Counted from the stretch's first letter, positions 24,849-32,907 are shown. The stretch is DNA of 64,000 nt from Candidatus Saccharimonadota bacterium (GCA_030445265.1 JAUCSC010000001.1:62001-126000); one strand, 5' to 3'. Notes: generated by a model from the sequence alone, not told the origin. Numbers and translations: made by a program.

Positions 24849-25769
24849 ATGAATTATAAAGAAACACTCATCGATGGCGTCAGTTATGAATCCGAGGACG
24901 GTGACGTTCTGCCGCACGCTGGTGATTTCGGGACTATAAAGATTGCCGGTGGTCCGGATCCGACCGAGTATATGGTCGAGCGGGCTGTGTCGTCTGATAA
25001 GTTAGCGATCAGCTATGCTCACTTACCGAGCTACGACGGGATGACTGAATTCTTTCCAGCGACGCCGGAAGAACAGGCTCAGCCAGTGCCAGCGGAACGG
25101 CCTGGCGAAATGACCCGCGAGCAGAAGCTCTATTTACTCAAGCAACGGGAAGGCTTTTATCCTCAGACAAATGATGAGTTCGTCCGGATGATGGTAATGA
25201 CCGGTAATACTGAGGGTCGATTCCCGGCGCTGTCCCACTTAGATGAAGTCTATGCGCATCAACGCAATCACAAAGTAGAAGAGCCGTTTAAGGCCCTCCG
25301 CCATATTATGAATGAGTTTCATAGCTATGCACGCGATGCTCAGCTCACCAGCCATTTTGTCGAAGAGTTGCACGATAGGATCGAGGCTTGTGGCGTGAGC
25401 AACTTTACTGCCTTTTCGAATATCCCGGATCTTCGTGACTGGAAATATGAAGATACGACCCGCCGCGCCCTCACGGTGCTTGCTAAGCACATAGAAATTG
25501 ATGCCTATGCCCGCGAAGAGGGCACTGACCCCCTTAGTAAAAAGACATTGATTGATACGGCTCGGGATAAGGATAGCCGGATTGCTCATCGTATTGGTTC
25601 ACTGCGCGTTAATGATATTACCCGGATAAGCGCCGACGTCATACTCGAGCAGGAAAAACGGCTCGACTATTGGATCACACGGATCGAAGAAGCCAAGCGT
25701 CATATGGCGGTTCGCGGCCAGGGCTATCAAGCGCTCCGTAATCTCGGGATCGAGAAGTATAAAAAATAA
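24849..25769 (+). CDS. hypothetical soluble protein (306 residues)
   Basis: No membrane segment. A beta-rich N-terminal part (about 1-75) with PDPTEYMVERAV, an acidic Pro-rich linker (about 78-95, EEQAQPVPAERPGE), then an all-helical C-terminal part (about 95-306) rich in charged residues (EQEKRLDYWITRIEEAKRHM). No family recognised. It has its own consensus promoter with a leaderless start and a strong shared terminator with the tRNA gene, so it is a single-gene unit. Confidence 0.65.
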   Translation: MNYKETLIDGVSYESEDGDVLPHAGDFGTIKIAGGPDPTEYMVERAVSSDKLAISYAHLPSYDGMTEFFPATPEEQAQPVPAERPGEMTREQKLYLLKQREGFYPQTNDEFVRMMVMTGNTEGRFPALSHLDEVYAHQRNHKVEEPFKALRHIMNEFHSYARDAQLTSHFVEELHDRIEACGVSNFTAFSNIPDLRDWKYEDTTRRALTVLAKHIEIDAYAREEGTDPLSKKTLIDTARDKDSRIAHRIGSLRVNDITRISADVILEQEKRLDYWITRIEEAKRHMAVRGQGYQALRNLGIEKYKK

Positions 25770-25796
25770 CCGATCGGATTGATCGGTTCTTTTTTA
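25768..25796. terminator. bidirectional terminator
   Basis: AACCGATC / GATCGGTT stem, 5-nt loop, with T-runs on both strands. It serves the 306-residue gene on plus and the tRNA on minus. Confidence 0.9.
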
Positions 25797-25872
25797 TGGT
25801 GGGGGCGGTTGGAATCGAACCAACTACCAAGTGGTTATGAGCCGCCTGCTCTAACCGATGAGCTACGCCCCC
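25797..25872 (-). tRNA. tRNA with CAU anticodon, probably tRNA-Ile2 (lysidine type)
   Basis: A full 76-nt cloverleaf with the 3' CCA encoded. Acceptor GGGGGCG/CGCCCCC, T arm GTTGG/CCAAC, anticodon loop CTCATAA. The anticodon stem has a C29-A41 mismatch. The D arm, GGCG-start anticodon stem and variable loop TTGGT follow the tRNA-Ile2 pattern rather than tRNA-Met; tilS, which makes the needed lysidine, is at 44020. The Met/Ile assignment is inference. Confidence 0.85.
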
Positions 25873-25926
25873 GCGCCTCGATATTATAGCCTACTTACCC
25901 CCGCTGGGCTATAATAGGAACGGATC

Positions 25927-26376
25927 ATGAAAAAAATAAACATCCGACGCGTCCTTTATCATGTCCGTCACAAATACTTCACCATGAATAATGTCGTGAT
26001 TGCCGTGGCGTTTATTATTGCTGCCAGTTGGATCTGGGGCGCACTCGGAATGATGGAGCGTAATTACAAATTGCAAAAAGTACTTGATCTCAAAAAGCGA
26101 GAGCTTCGGCTTGTTGATCTCCAGACGCAGAATCTTCAGTTTCAGAAACGGTATTATCAGACCGATGAATATAAAGAACTCGCCGTCAGGCAGTCACTGG
26201 GGCTGGGTCGGCCAGGGGAAAGTGTACTCGTCCTACCCGCGAATAGTGAGGAAGCCAAGCGTGTGGATGCCCAAGCGGCGGCACAAACGGCGGCATTGCC
26301 GGCCACCAGCAACCTCGAGCAGTGGGTGAACTTTCTGTTTGGTGGCTATAGTCACAGTCTTGCACAAGACAGTTAG
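25927..26376 (+). CDS. FtsB/DivIC-like cell-division protein
   Basis: 149 residues. A basic cytoplasmic tail (1-20), one membrane helix (about 22-42), a coiled coil (about 48-80, LQKVLDLKKRELRLVDLQTQ) and the family end motif TDEYKELAVRQSLGLGRPGESVLVL. This is the septum-formation-initiator layout of FtsB/DivIC, bridging FtsL and FtsQ in the divisome. A longer Ala/Gln-rich tail follows the usual end. TATAAT is 11 nt before the ATG. Confidence 0.82.
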   Translation: MKKINIRRVLYHVRHKYFTMNNVVIAVAFIIAASWIWGALGMMERNYKLQKVLDLKKRELRLVDLQTQNLQFQKRYYQTDEYKELAVRQSLGLGRPGESVLVLPANSEEAKRVDAQAAAQTAALPATSNLEQWVNFLFGGYSHSLAQDS

Positions 26377-26391
26377 CTATAATAAAAGAGT

Positions 26392-26655
26392 ATGCAAAAT
26401 AGTGAAATTATCCGTGAACTGCGGCAAGTCCTGGAAGACATGGACTATTTTAGTGTCTATCCAGCGAGTGGCAAGCGCATAGGCAACGCTCTGAGTGACG
26501 CCACGACCGACGGCGACCGTATCCGCATTATTCTCAGGGACGATGCTGTCCAAGAATACTTATTTCCCGATTGGCGCACGGTTCGGTCGAAGATTTTCGA
26601 CCCGATTGATTACTATGTGACGCTACGCAGGAATGGTACTATTCCGCCACGGTAA
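26392..26655 (+). CDS. 87-residue hypothetical protein
   Basis: A mixed alpha/beta small protein (MQNSEIIRELRQVLEDMDYF... YYVTLRRNGTIPPR). No membrane segment or known motif. TATAAT (26378-26383) is 8 nt upstream of the ATG, within the 15-nt gap after the DivIC-like gene, so it has its own leaderless promoter. Confidence 0.6.
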   Translation: MQNSEIIRELRQVLEDMDYFSVYPASGKRIGNALSDATTDGDRIRIILRDDAVQEYLFPDWRTVRSKIFDPIDYYVTLRRNGTIPPR

Positions 26656-26666
26656 GCCTAGCCCTT

Positions 26667-26695
26667 TTGACCCCATATGGCTCATGCTTTATACT
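26667..26695 (+). promoter_or_regulatory. pilin promoter
   Basis: TTGACC (26667-26672), 17-bp spacer, TATACT (26690-26695); ATG 10 nt later at 26706. This fixes the pilin start and excludes any start codon inside the promoter. Confidence 0.8.
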
Positions 26696-26705
26696 CATAT
26701 TCAAC

Positions 26706-28139
26706 ATGTTGACACAGAGAAAGCATCGGCCGGGGTTCACAATTGTTGAACTCCTCATCGTCATCGTTATTATTGGTATTTTAGCGGCGATCGCCATTGT
26801 GGCTTATAACGGCATCCAAAATCGAGCCCGAGCTGCTAGCGTGTCAGCAGCGTTATCGCAGGCCGCTCGTAAGATTGCAGCATTCCAGGTGGACAATAGT
26901 GACGCGTATCCCACAACATTAAGTGACGTTGGTGTGACGGATGGTAGTGCGGTGACGTATCAATACTCGGTAAACAACACGAGTAGTCCGCGCACGTATT
27001 GTATTACGGCAACGGCAACGACGATAAGCTATTTTGTCAATTCAGCAAGTAGTACTCCACAAGCCGGTGCTTGTCCTGGTCACGGCCTGAATGGCGTATC
27101 AGCTATCACCAATCTAGCAACAAATCCTAGCTTTGAGACAAATATGAATGGCCTTGCTTCCGGCCGCGCATTTAGTACACGAGATACGAGTTGGGCCACA
27201 AGTGGCACGTATAGTTTACGCATTACTCCAAACGGCAGCTTGACGGATGACGACTCGTTCATGGCTCCTGGCGGCGATACGGGCGGCATGCGTCTTGGCA
27301 TGGAAGCGGGGAAGACATATACCGTGTCGGCATCAGCTCGTTTACCACTTGACCAAGTCGTCAATCAAATAACTAATCCTAGCTTTGAAACCGATTGGAC
27401 AACCGGACCAACAGTTTCATATATCACGACAGACAAGCATTCTGGCAATCGTTCAGTCGAAATAAATAACGTTACGGGTGCGACCGCTGTCGTATATCCG
27501 CAGACAATACCTGTGACGGCCGGCCAGGTTTGGCGAGTCCAGGGATGGTGGAAGACGAGTGCTGACAATAATGGTACTCCGGCCAGTCAAAAAATTCGGA
27601 TTGGTGATCAATCAGGAGGTCTTATTAATGCACTCCCGACTAATGTACAAGTCAACTGGAACCAAGCCTATATTGACGTCACAATTCCAGCGGGAGTCAC
27701 TGGTATCCGCATCCAGGTCGGTAGCGACTCTACTGTGGGCTGGATTCGTTACGATGACATCAGTGCATTGAATATCACCGGAAGAACGAATTTGCCAACT
27801 TCTGCCAGCGAACTTGGCAGTATAGACCCGCGTGCCAGGCGCATTCAAGCGTATTGGAAGACGAGCGCCGGTGCATATATTGTTGCGGAGTCTGCACAAT
27901 TACCAAACACCACCGGTGCAAGTCAGCGTCTATCGACTACCTTTACCATCCCTGTTGGTGCGACCGAAGCCTTCATCCGTCTTTATGATGGAGCGATCCA
28001 AGGAGGAGGCGATATATTATGGGACGCACTTATGCTGACCGAAGGTGCGTCGCAGCCAAACTATGCCGATGGCTCATCTGCCAATTGGGTATGGAATGGC
28101 ACCGATCACAATTCAACGTCGACCGGCCCGCCGCTATAA
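26706..28139 (+). CDS. type IV pilin-like protein with carbohydrate-binding-like repeats
   Basis: 477 residues, far longer than a usual pilin (about 150). The class III signal is RKHRPG|FTIVELL, with cleavage after Gly and Glu at +5, followed by the hydrophobic pilin helix (VIVIIGILAAIAIVAY). A pilin domain runs to about 125 with two Cys (YCITAT and GACPGHG). Then come at least two beta-sandwich modules, each starting with a TNPSFET motif (about 142 and 222), the start typical of CBM4/9-like or DUF642-like carbohydrate-binding modules. It probably sits at a pilus tip and binds glycans on a host cell. Confidence 0.85.
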   Translation: MLTQRKHRPGFTIVELLIVIVIIGILAAIAIVAYNGIQNRARAASVSAALSQAARKIAAFQVDNSDAYPTTLSDVGVTDGSAVTYQYSVNNTSSPRTYCITATATTISYFVNSASSTPQAGACPGHGLNGVSAITNLATNPSFETNMNGLASGRAFSTRDTSWATSGTYSLRITPNGSLTDDDSFMAPGGDTGGMRLGMEAGKTYTVSASARLPLDQVVNQITNPSFETDWTTGPTVSYITTDKHSGNRSVEINNVTGATAVVYPQTIPVTAGQVWRVQGWWKTSADNNGTPASQKIRIGDQSGGLINALPTNVQVNWNQAYIDVTIPAGVTGIRIQVGSDSTVGWIRYDDISALNITGRTNLPTSASELGSIDPRARRIQAYWKTSAGAYIVAESAQLPNTTGASQRLSTTFTIPVGATEAFIRLYDGAIQGGGDILWDALMLTEGASQPNYADGSSANWVWNGTDHNSTSTGPPL

Positions 28140-28209
28140 ACTGTATTGTGCTTGTGTTTCGAAAGTAGTGGGGTACAATTGGGTTATCACATCAACACGG
28201 GAGACAAAC

Positions 28210-28542
28210 ATGAGCGAAGTAGTCGAAAACGAATTTATTGATAACAATAGAGATATTGATTCGCCTTATTGGGAGTTATATCGGAGTAGTGACTATGCCG
28301 ATGAGGAGCTCTACTCGACAGATCGATTATGGGAGATAGGTCGCTACTGGAAGAAAGAACTCGACGCACCCGATCCTCGACGGAGCGAGCGGAGCATCCA
28401 GGAGATTGAGTCTCTCGTAAACCGAATTGTTTTCGAAATAGAATACCGTAAACGTGATTTTAAGATAATCTGTGAGCAACAGCTGGCGGATGTCGCTCTG
28501 GTCGGTGTTCGTATTTTCCAAGAAACACCTGAAGCCGCCTGA
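28210..28542 (+). CDS. hypothetical protein, tandem paralogue A
   Basis: 110 acidic residues, soluble, helical. It shares its leader (GGGAGACAAACATGAGCGA), opening MSE-V/A-V, the WxxGxYWxxE centre, the xxExxIxxRIxxE helix and a C-terminal LxDVAL motif with the next gene, so the two arose by duplication. TACAAT (28174-28179) is at normal distance, with an SD (GGGAG). No family recognised. Confidence 0.65.
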   Translation: MSEVVENEFIDNNRDIDSPYWELYRSSDYADEELYSTDRLWEIGRYWKKELDAPDPRRSERSIQEIESLVNRIVFEIEYRKRDFKIICEQQLADVALVGVRIFQETPEAA

Positions 28543-28610
28543 TATCTGCGAACGCTTGCATTTTATACCATAAGCGGTACAATGTGGCTATACCAACAAG
28601 GGAGACAAAC

Positions 28611-28931
28611 ATGAGCGAGGCAGTCAAACATGGATTCATCAGCGATGGTGAGTCCGGTGACGTACCGGCATCATCGATAGAGCTAATTCGAAGCACCAGC
28701 TACGGCGATCAAACGCAATATAGCATCGATGACCTGTTGTGGCTTGGCGCGTATTGGGGTACCGAAATGGAGAATCGCGACCGGTGCGAAGCGAGTCGAC
28801 AAGAAATCCATCTCATTATTGAACGGATTATTGAAGAAACCGATACACGTCATGCTTTTGAGCAAATTTGGCAGCTGAATCTCGGTGATGTTGCGCTCAA
28901 AAGCGCTAATATTGTAGCAAAGTTAAGCTAG
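28611..28931 (+). CDS. hypothetical protein, tandem paralogue B
   Basis: 106 residues, the diverged copy of the gene just upstream: the same leader and SD, the centre LLWLGAYWGTEM against LWEIGRYWKKEL, and NLGDVALKS against QLADVALVG near the end. It has its own promoter (TTGCAT-16 bp-TACAAT), so the duplication included the promoter. The role is unknown; paired copies kept side by side suggest divergence of partner specificity. Confidence 0.65.
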   Translation: MSEAVKHGFISDGESGDVPASSIELIRSTSYGDQTQYSIDDLLWLGAYWGTEMENRDRCEASRQEIHLIIERIIEETDTRHAFEQIWQLNLGDVALKSANIVAKLS

Positions 28932-28940
28932 CTAAGTAGC

Positions 28941-29030
28941 TTAGCGGTTGAGCTTGATTTTGATCGACTTTAGTTTCTTTTTTAAGAGTCGTTTGCGGGC
29001 GGCGCCGTGCCAGTTCTTGTGCTTTGCCAT
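28941..29030 (-). CDS. 29-residue highly basic peptide
   Basis: MAKHKNWHGAARKRLLKKKL... SIKIKLNR: 13 of 29 residues are Lys or Arg. AGGAAA is 5 nt before the ATG. It lies 21 nt after a 77-residue gene on the same strand. Composition is like tiny ribosome-associated proteins, but no family is recognised. Too short for ordinary gene finders. Confidence 0.5.
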   Translation of the reverse strand: MAKHKNWHGAARKRLLKKKLKSIKIKLNR

Positions 29031-29051
29031 ACTATTTCCTGTACTTATATA

Positions 29052-29285
29052 TTAATTAATGCGGGTCATGAGCCGTAGGTTCGACATGTACTCATTTGGG
29101 TTCACTTTTGGGTGAGTACTGAGATATGTCATGTGCTTGTCAACGAAGGTTATGTCTTCGGTTGATTTTGGTGAATAGGTCGAGCGGGTATTAAAGCTCG
29201 GACTTTTCATCATTTCATTTAGTCCAGTTCGGATCACATTTGCTTCCTCTGATTTGTAAAACTGCTGCGCGTTTAAGGTTTGCAT
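29052..29285 (-). CDS. 77-residue hypothetical protein
   Basis: A polar, soluble sequence (MQTLNAQQFYKSEEANVIRT... SNLRLMTRIN). AAAAGGA precedes two adjacent ATGs at 29288 and 29285; the second has the better spacing. It leads a two-gene unit with the basic 29-residue peptide. No family recognised. Confidence 0.5.
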   Translation of the reverse strand: MQTLNAQQFYKSEEANVIRTGLNEMMKSPSFNTRSTYSPKSTEDITFVDKHMTYLSTHPKVNPNEYMSNLRLMTRIN

Positions 29286-29288
29286 CAT

Positions 29289-29517
29289 ATGTCCTTTTGG
29301 AGGTTAACATAGGTTTTTATTAAAACTATTACTACTATTATGCGCTATTTTGCGCAAATATCCTAATCCGCCCCTGTCGAAGCAAAGAAGGTATGGGGTA
29401 AATTGCTAGTATGGTCACGTAAAAATGAGCAGTATATTGCGATAAGGACTACTTCTAAGTCGCAGAATTATATGACGGCGAACTCAAAAGGGAGATTCTA
29501 CGCGAGCTATTCCTAGG
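29289..29517. other. 229-nt stretch without a recognised gene
   Basis: AT-rich. An open frame without a start codon (about 29409-29516, reading WSRKNEQYIAIRTTSK...) may be a decayed fragment. A GCGCTATTTTGCGC inverted repeat lies at about 29342-29355. No promoter, RNA or repeat could be assigned. Confidence 0.3.
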
Positions 29518-29733
29518 TTAAGCCTTACGGCTCTTGATAAGACTATTTAGTTTATAACCAACTATTAAGCCGAAGACTGCTCCGACGACAAAGTTTATCC
29601 ACGAAGAGGCATCCGCGTAGGTACCGATGTTACCTGCGACGAAGGCAAGAAGAATGCCTATGACTCCACTTACTAGCGCGGCGATAATGATTGTAATAAC
29701 GATCTCTACAATGAATTTTGAAGTATTGTTCAT
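29518..29733 (-). CDS. 71-residue two-helix membrane protein
   Basis: MNNTSKFIVEIVITIIIAAL then VGAVFGLIVGYKLNSLIKSRKA: two membrane helices with a short polar loop and a basic tail. The start was set at 29733 because TATACT (29745-29740, minus strand) lies 6 nt upstream; the longer frame would read through the promoter. One of a run of small membrane genes up to 31860. Confidence 0.6.
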   Translation of the reverse strand: MNNTSKFIVEIVITIIIAALVSGVIGILLAFVAGNIGTYADASSWINFVVGAVFGLIVGYKLNSLIKSRKA

Positions 29734-29829
29734 GGCAGAAGTATAGCATAACGAAGGATAACCAATAAAAAAACAGCGGAAGTTAATCACTATGCAACTC
29801 GTATTCATGTTTAACGTATAATTGTGCGT

Positions 29830-30081
29830 ATGGATCCCAAAAATAAATACAGACCAAACAAAGCGCTAATCATTCTAGCCGTATTCATCTATATAGCTGG
29901 TCCAGTATTGGCGTTCGTAATACCACCATTCTTGCATCCGTTAACTTGCTATGAAGATGCTATTGGAGATTTTATTCGGACAACCTGTAATGATCTTGGG
30001 CCGGGCCTTATTATAAATGCCCTCGCTCTCACAATCGGGACAGCCTTGCTCTTTATCAGTCTTCGAATACCAAAGAAGTAA
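29830..30081 (+). CDS. 83-residue two-helix membrane protein
   Basis: Two helices (about 10-30 and 57-77) flank an external loop with two Cys (LTCYEDAIGDFIRTTCNDLG) that could form a disulfide. A similar two-Cys loop exists in the gene at 30696. TATAAT (29817-29822) lies 7 nt before the ATG at 29830, which rules out the GTG at 29824. Unknown function. Confidence 0.6.
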   Translation: MDPKNKYRPNKALIILAVFIYIAGPVLAFVIPPFLHPLTCYEDAIGDFIRTTCNDLGPGLIINALALTIGTALLFISLRIPKK

Positions 30082-30104
30082 ATGCTCATGAAATAAGAAG
30101 AGGA

Positions 30105-30278
30105 TTAAACAAATATACTAAAAGCATGTATGGCCAGCAACGCCACTCCCAGCAACAAGAATGCGAATATGACCGTTCCTATCTTCTCTTTATTTGTCAT
30201 CTCCTGCCGGTCCATGAAGGAAGGTAGCCTTATTCCGATTATAATTGCCGCCATGACGAGGAGCATTGTGTAGATCAT
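30105..30278 (-). CDS. 57-residue two-helix membrane protein
   Basis: MIYTMLLVMAAIIIGIRLP, a polar turn (DRQEMTNKEKIG), then VIFAFLLLGVALLAIHAFS. Two complete hydrophobic helices in 57 codons are unlikely by chance. A weak SD only. Same strand as the next two membrane genes. Confidence 0.5.
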   Translation of the reverse strand: MIYTMLLVMAAIIIGIRLPSFMDRQEMTNKEKIGTVIFAFLLLGVALLAIHAFSIFV

Positions 30279-30319
30279 ATTCTTATGGTAACAAAAAATA
30301 CTCTTTTGAAAATCAGATT

Positions 30320-30655
30320 CTACTGGTATAGATAGCCTGTTGTTTCGGCAATATAAATATCATATGCTGCAATAATACTTGCTGTAGCTGCTATAACAAT
30401 TGCAGCAACTCGCCAGTACTTTGAACGCTTGCTTCTTAGAATAACTGCACGAATTTCATACGCCATTCCAGAAAAAACGAATAGGTATATTATCATACCG
30501 AGCAAAGATGGAATGATGAAATTTGGCTCAGCAGCACCGATTGTTGCGTTATTTATGTATTCCCAGATAATAACGAGTGATACAGCCGCTGTAAACAAAA
30601 ATAGATAGAGATACCAAGTTTTAAAATTATACTTGATCGTCTTTTTCTTAGTCAT
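30320..30655 (-). CDS. 111-residue three-helix membrane protein
   Basis: Basic start (MTKKKTIKYNFK), helices at about 14-32, 45-65 and 82-102. TATACT (30667-30662) is 6 nt upstream of the ATG at 30655. Unknown function; part of the small-membrane-gene run. Confidence 0.6.
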   Translation of the reverse strand: MTKKKTIKYNFKTWYLYLFLFTAAVSLVIIWEYINNATIGAAEPNFIIPSLLGMIIYLFVFSGMAYEIRAVILRSKRSKYWRVAAIVIAATASIIAAYDIYIAETTGYLYQ

Positions 30656-30695
30656 AGCTTGAGTATAACAAAAAAAGTCTTTTGAATGAGTCGTG

Positions 30696-31052
30696 TCATC
30701 GGGACATAAAGGAAAGGATGCCAACAACAGAGTAGCCGACTGCTGAATAGATGAACGTAAAAACAATTGTGGATAGTATATTATGACCTCGTGGCTTGTT
30801 GGGAAAGAGCCTAGGTACAGTCCCAAGCGCTATTAAGAACCCAAATATTATGAACGGAGTCATAATCAAATACTGCGCATTATTGATGGCGCCGTAGCAG
30901 TCATCCCTGTTTAATTCACAAGGCAGATTGTGCACCAAGTCGCCGCTAGCGACAACTATCATCCATGCTAAGATTCCTACTATTCCGGCAATCAAGAAAG
31001 CAGTGGCAATATTCCGGTTTTTAACTAACTGAGGGCTTTTTGATTTTGACAT
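30696..31052 (-). CDS. 118-residue four-helix membrane protein
   Basis: Helices at about 15-35, 60-80 and 90-115, with a loop after the first carrying two Cys (LPCELNRDDCYG), like the loop of the 29830 gene. TACTAT lies 6 nt before the ATG. The two may be distant paralogues. Function unknown. Confidence 0.6.
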   Translation of the reverse strand: MSKSKSPQLVKNRNIATAFLIAGIVGILAWMIVVASGDLVHNLPCELNRDDCYGAINNAQYLIMTPFIIFGFLIALGTVPRLFPNKPRGHNILSTIVFTFIYSAVGYSVVGILSFMSR

Positions 31053-31127
31053 ATCACCATAGTAGCATGGCCAATTTCACTACCAAGTCACCAAAACTGG
31101 AAGCAACTATGGCCTGTAGCTGTTATT

Positions 31128-31430
31128 CTAAGACAATTGGCTCATTACACTGAAGTATTGGGCGAACAGATACATCATAACTATAGCTGCGATAAGTGCA
31201 ATTCCACACTTTATAATAAGCCTTTGACGTGAGAAAAGGCTGATGCCAATACCTAGGAGCAGGGAAGGAGGCAACAGACTGTAAGTCTGTATGTCGCCCA
31301 TCGGACTCTGCCGACTTTCGAAGATGAATACCATGATTAGGTATGCAAATCCGGTAGCTACGACCAAAATGCCGATAAGCTTATCTCGATTCTCGTTTTT
31401 TGCTGGCTGTTTATTTTTAAGATCTGGCAT
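31128..31430 (-). CDS. 100-residue three-helix membrane protein
   Basis: Basic, polar start (MPDLKNKQPAKNENRDK), helices at about 18-36, 50-66 and 72-92. TATGAT about 11 nt upstream. No Cys loop. Unknown function. Confidence 0.58.
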   Translation of the reverse strand: MPDLKNKQPAKNENRDKLIGILVVATGFAYLIMVFIFESRQSPMGDIQTYSLLPPSLLLGIGISLFSRQRLIIKCGIALIAAIVMMYLFAQYFSVMSQLS

Positions 31431-31506
31431 ATCTCGACTCTATCATATATAGCAAAGCTTCTGAAGCTCAACAACTGAACCACTTTAATCATGATAATAT
31501 TTATGC

Positions 31507-31860
31507 ATGACTTCTAAAATAAACAAAAAGAGCAATACTCAAATTTCGGGACGGTCATTAGTCGTAGTATCTGCAGTATGGATAATCGTTTGGGGAATTT
31601 ATCTAATAAGTTCAGATGCGGCTGAGTCACTAAACGATATCTTCACAAACACGGGTGACTATGTTTCAGCTGGCGCCTAAACTACGATATTATTCTACTT
31701 GCCATTTGTCGTAGGTGCTGTCGGATTGGCAACCGGCGCTAGCCTGTACAGATTGAAAGAAAAAAATAATATTATCCTTTCTTCATTCTTAGGTTCCGTG
31801 CTGATTGCTTTAGTACTTTGCAGTGTTGCTAGTGCTATAAACTTCGTCATAAATTATTAA
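31507..31860 (+). pseudogene. small membrane protein broken by an in-frame TAA
   Basis: From the ATG at 31507 the frame encodes 57 residues (MTSKINKKSNTQISGRSLVV... DYVSAGA), meets TAA at 31678-31680, and then stays open for 59 more codons with clear membrane helices (ILFYLPFVVGAVGLATGASL and GSVLIALVLCSVASAINFVI). The polar tail, helix, loop, helix, helix order matches its neighbours. A point mutation has probably disabled the gene; a sequencing error is the other option. Confidence 0.7.
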
Positions 31861-31893
31861 AAGAGAGTGTTCCCTCAAGCTTTATTGAGCTCG

Positions 31894-32101
31894 GGGTTAC
31901 CCGCCAATCGCTAACGAGTAGTCCACGCCAACGAAGGATCAACTCAGCTCACCTATGTGCGACCGCATCGTCGTTCTGTTCGTCACCAGCATGAGTACGC
32001 GTGCTGTGGTGCAGGAGGTCGGCGTCGCGAAGTCGAGTGTACTGCGGGTGATGACTACGGCAGGCATCAAGCTTCGGCCAAGCGGAGGACGCAACTATTG
32101 A
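31894..32101 (+). repeat. diverged copy 1 of a 208-nt repeat (recombinase-type HTH tail)
   Basis: Aligns with 33208-33416 over its whole length. It contains an open 48-codon ORF (31955-32101), MCDRIVVLFVTSMSTRAVVQ... LRPSGGRNY, ending in the same GGRNY stop as copy 2. The helix-turn-helix (STRAVVQEVGVAKSSVLRVM) resembles C-terminal DNA-binding tails of recombinases. Likely a gene fragment. Confidence 0.65.
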
Positions 32102-32331
32102 ACGTTGTAAAAAGAACTGTGGATTTTCAGTGCTGCACCGGGATGGTCGTTTTGCACCTCTGGTTCTCATCTGTCAGTAATAGCAGCAAATAGTATTGAC
32201 AATAGTAAACCAGTTGTAAACTAACCTTGGAAGACGGCTATTTACATTCAATCTCGTGAATGTCAAATTGGGATCTATAGCTACGGAATGATTAATAATA
32301 GCTTAAGCCGGGAGAAGGAATAGGCCAACTT

Positions 32332-32907
32332 ATGATACAGCCAAGTAACATCGTTATCGACAAAATCAAATGGATTGTTTATCAAACATCACCCGGCGTG
32401 CGGGAAACACAGCCCCTATGTCCGCAGCATTACTTGCGACTTAGGCCTAGCCCAGACCAGATTTACAGCCAGGTTAGCCATAAGTACATTTCTCGTCCGG
32501 ACTCAACCGCCACACAGCTCCAATGTGCGGAAGGTCCTCATTTCTTGGATATCAAACGAAAATATTCAGAAGAGAAGCTGTATGTGATTGATCGCCTGGA
32601 TGCTCTAACATTCGAAAAGGCAACTTACATATATTTAGACGATAAGGCTATACCGCTTGCCACCGATGAACATAAAGGTAAGGATAGTCCGGTATGGGTA
32701 AAAGCTAAAGTCACAGAGTCGAAGTCGGGTCTGCGACTCATCGTCTGGGCGGGAGATCGATCGAAGAAGTCGAAGGCGCAACTTTTCATCGAACCCGAAA
32801 TACAACGTATGAGCTTTGATCAGAATGACGACCATCCATTGAAAGTATTCGCCAAGGTTGACGCGCTCTTTGCTGGAGGCGTGAAGGCTCAAATTAGAAA
32901 GGGGTAG
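32332..32907 (+). CDS. hypothetical protein with Cys/His pairs
   Basis: 191 residues. LCPQHYLRL (about 29-37) and LQCAEGPHFL (about 64-73) give a C-x2-H ... C-x4-H set that could hold one zinc ion. After it comes a mostly beta part with many Lys/Asp (KVTESKSGLRLIVWAGDRSKK). GGAGAAGGA is 10 nt before the ATG; TTGACA near 32190 may be its -35. It lies in the accessory region between the two HTH repeats and faces the Shedu gene. No family recognised. Confidence 0.6.
   Translation: MIQPSNIVIDKIKWIVYQTSPGVRETQPLCPQHYLRLRPSPDQIYSQVSHKYISRPDSTATQLQCAEGPHFLDIKRKYSEEKLYVIDRLDALTFEKATYIYLDDKAIPLATDEHKGKDSPVWVKAKVTESKSGLRLIVWAGDRSKKSKAQLFIEPEIQRMSFDQNDDHPLKVFAKVDALFAGGVKAQIRKG

Noticed and set aside
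29776-29791. GCGGAAGTTAATCACT as a CRP-type site before the 29830 gene
   Set aside because: Weak match, and its distance to the -10 box (33.5 bp) breaks the rule seen at the other sites.
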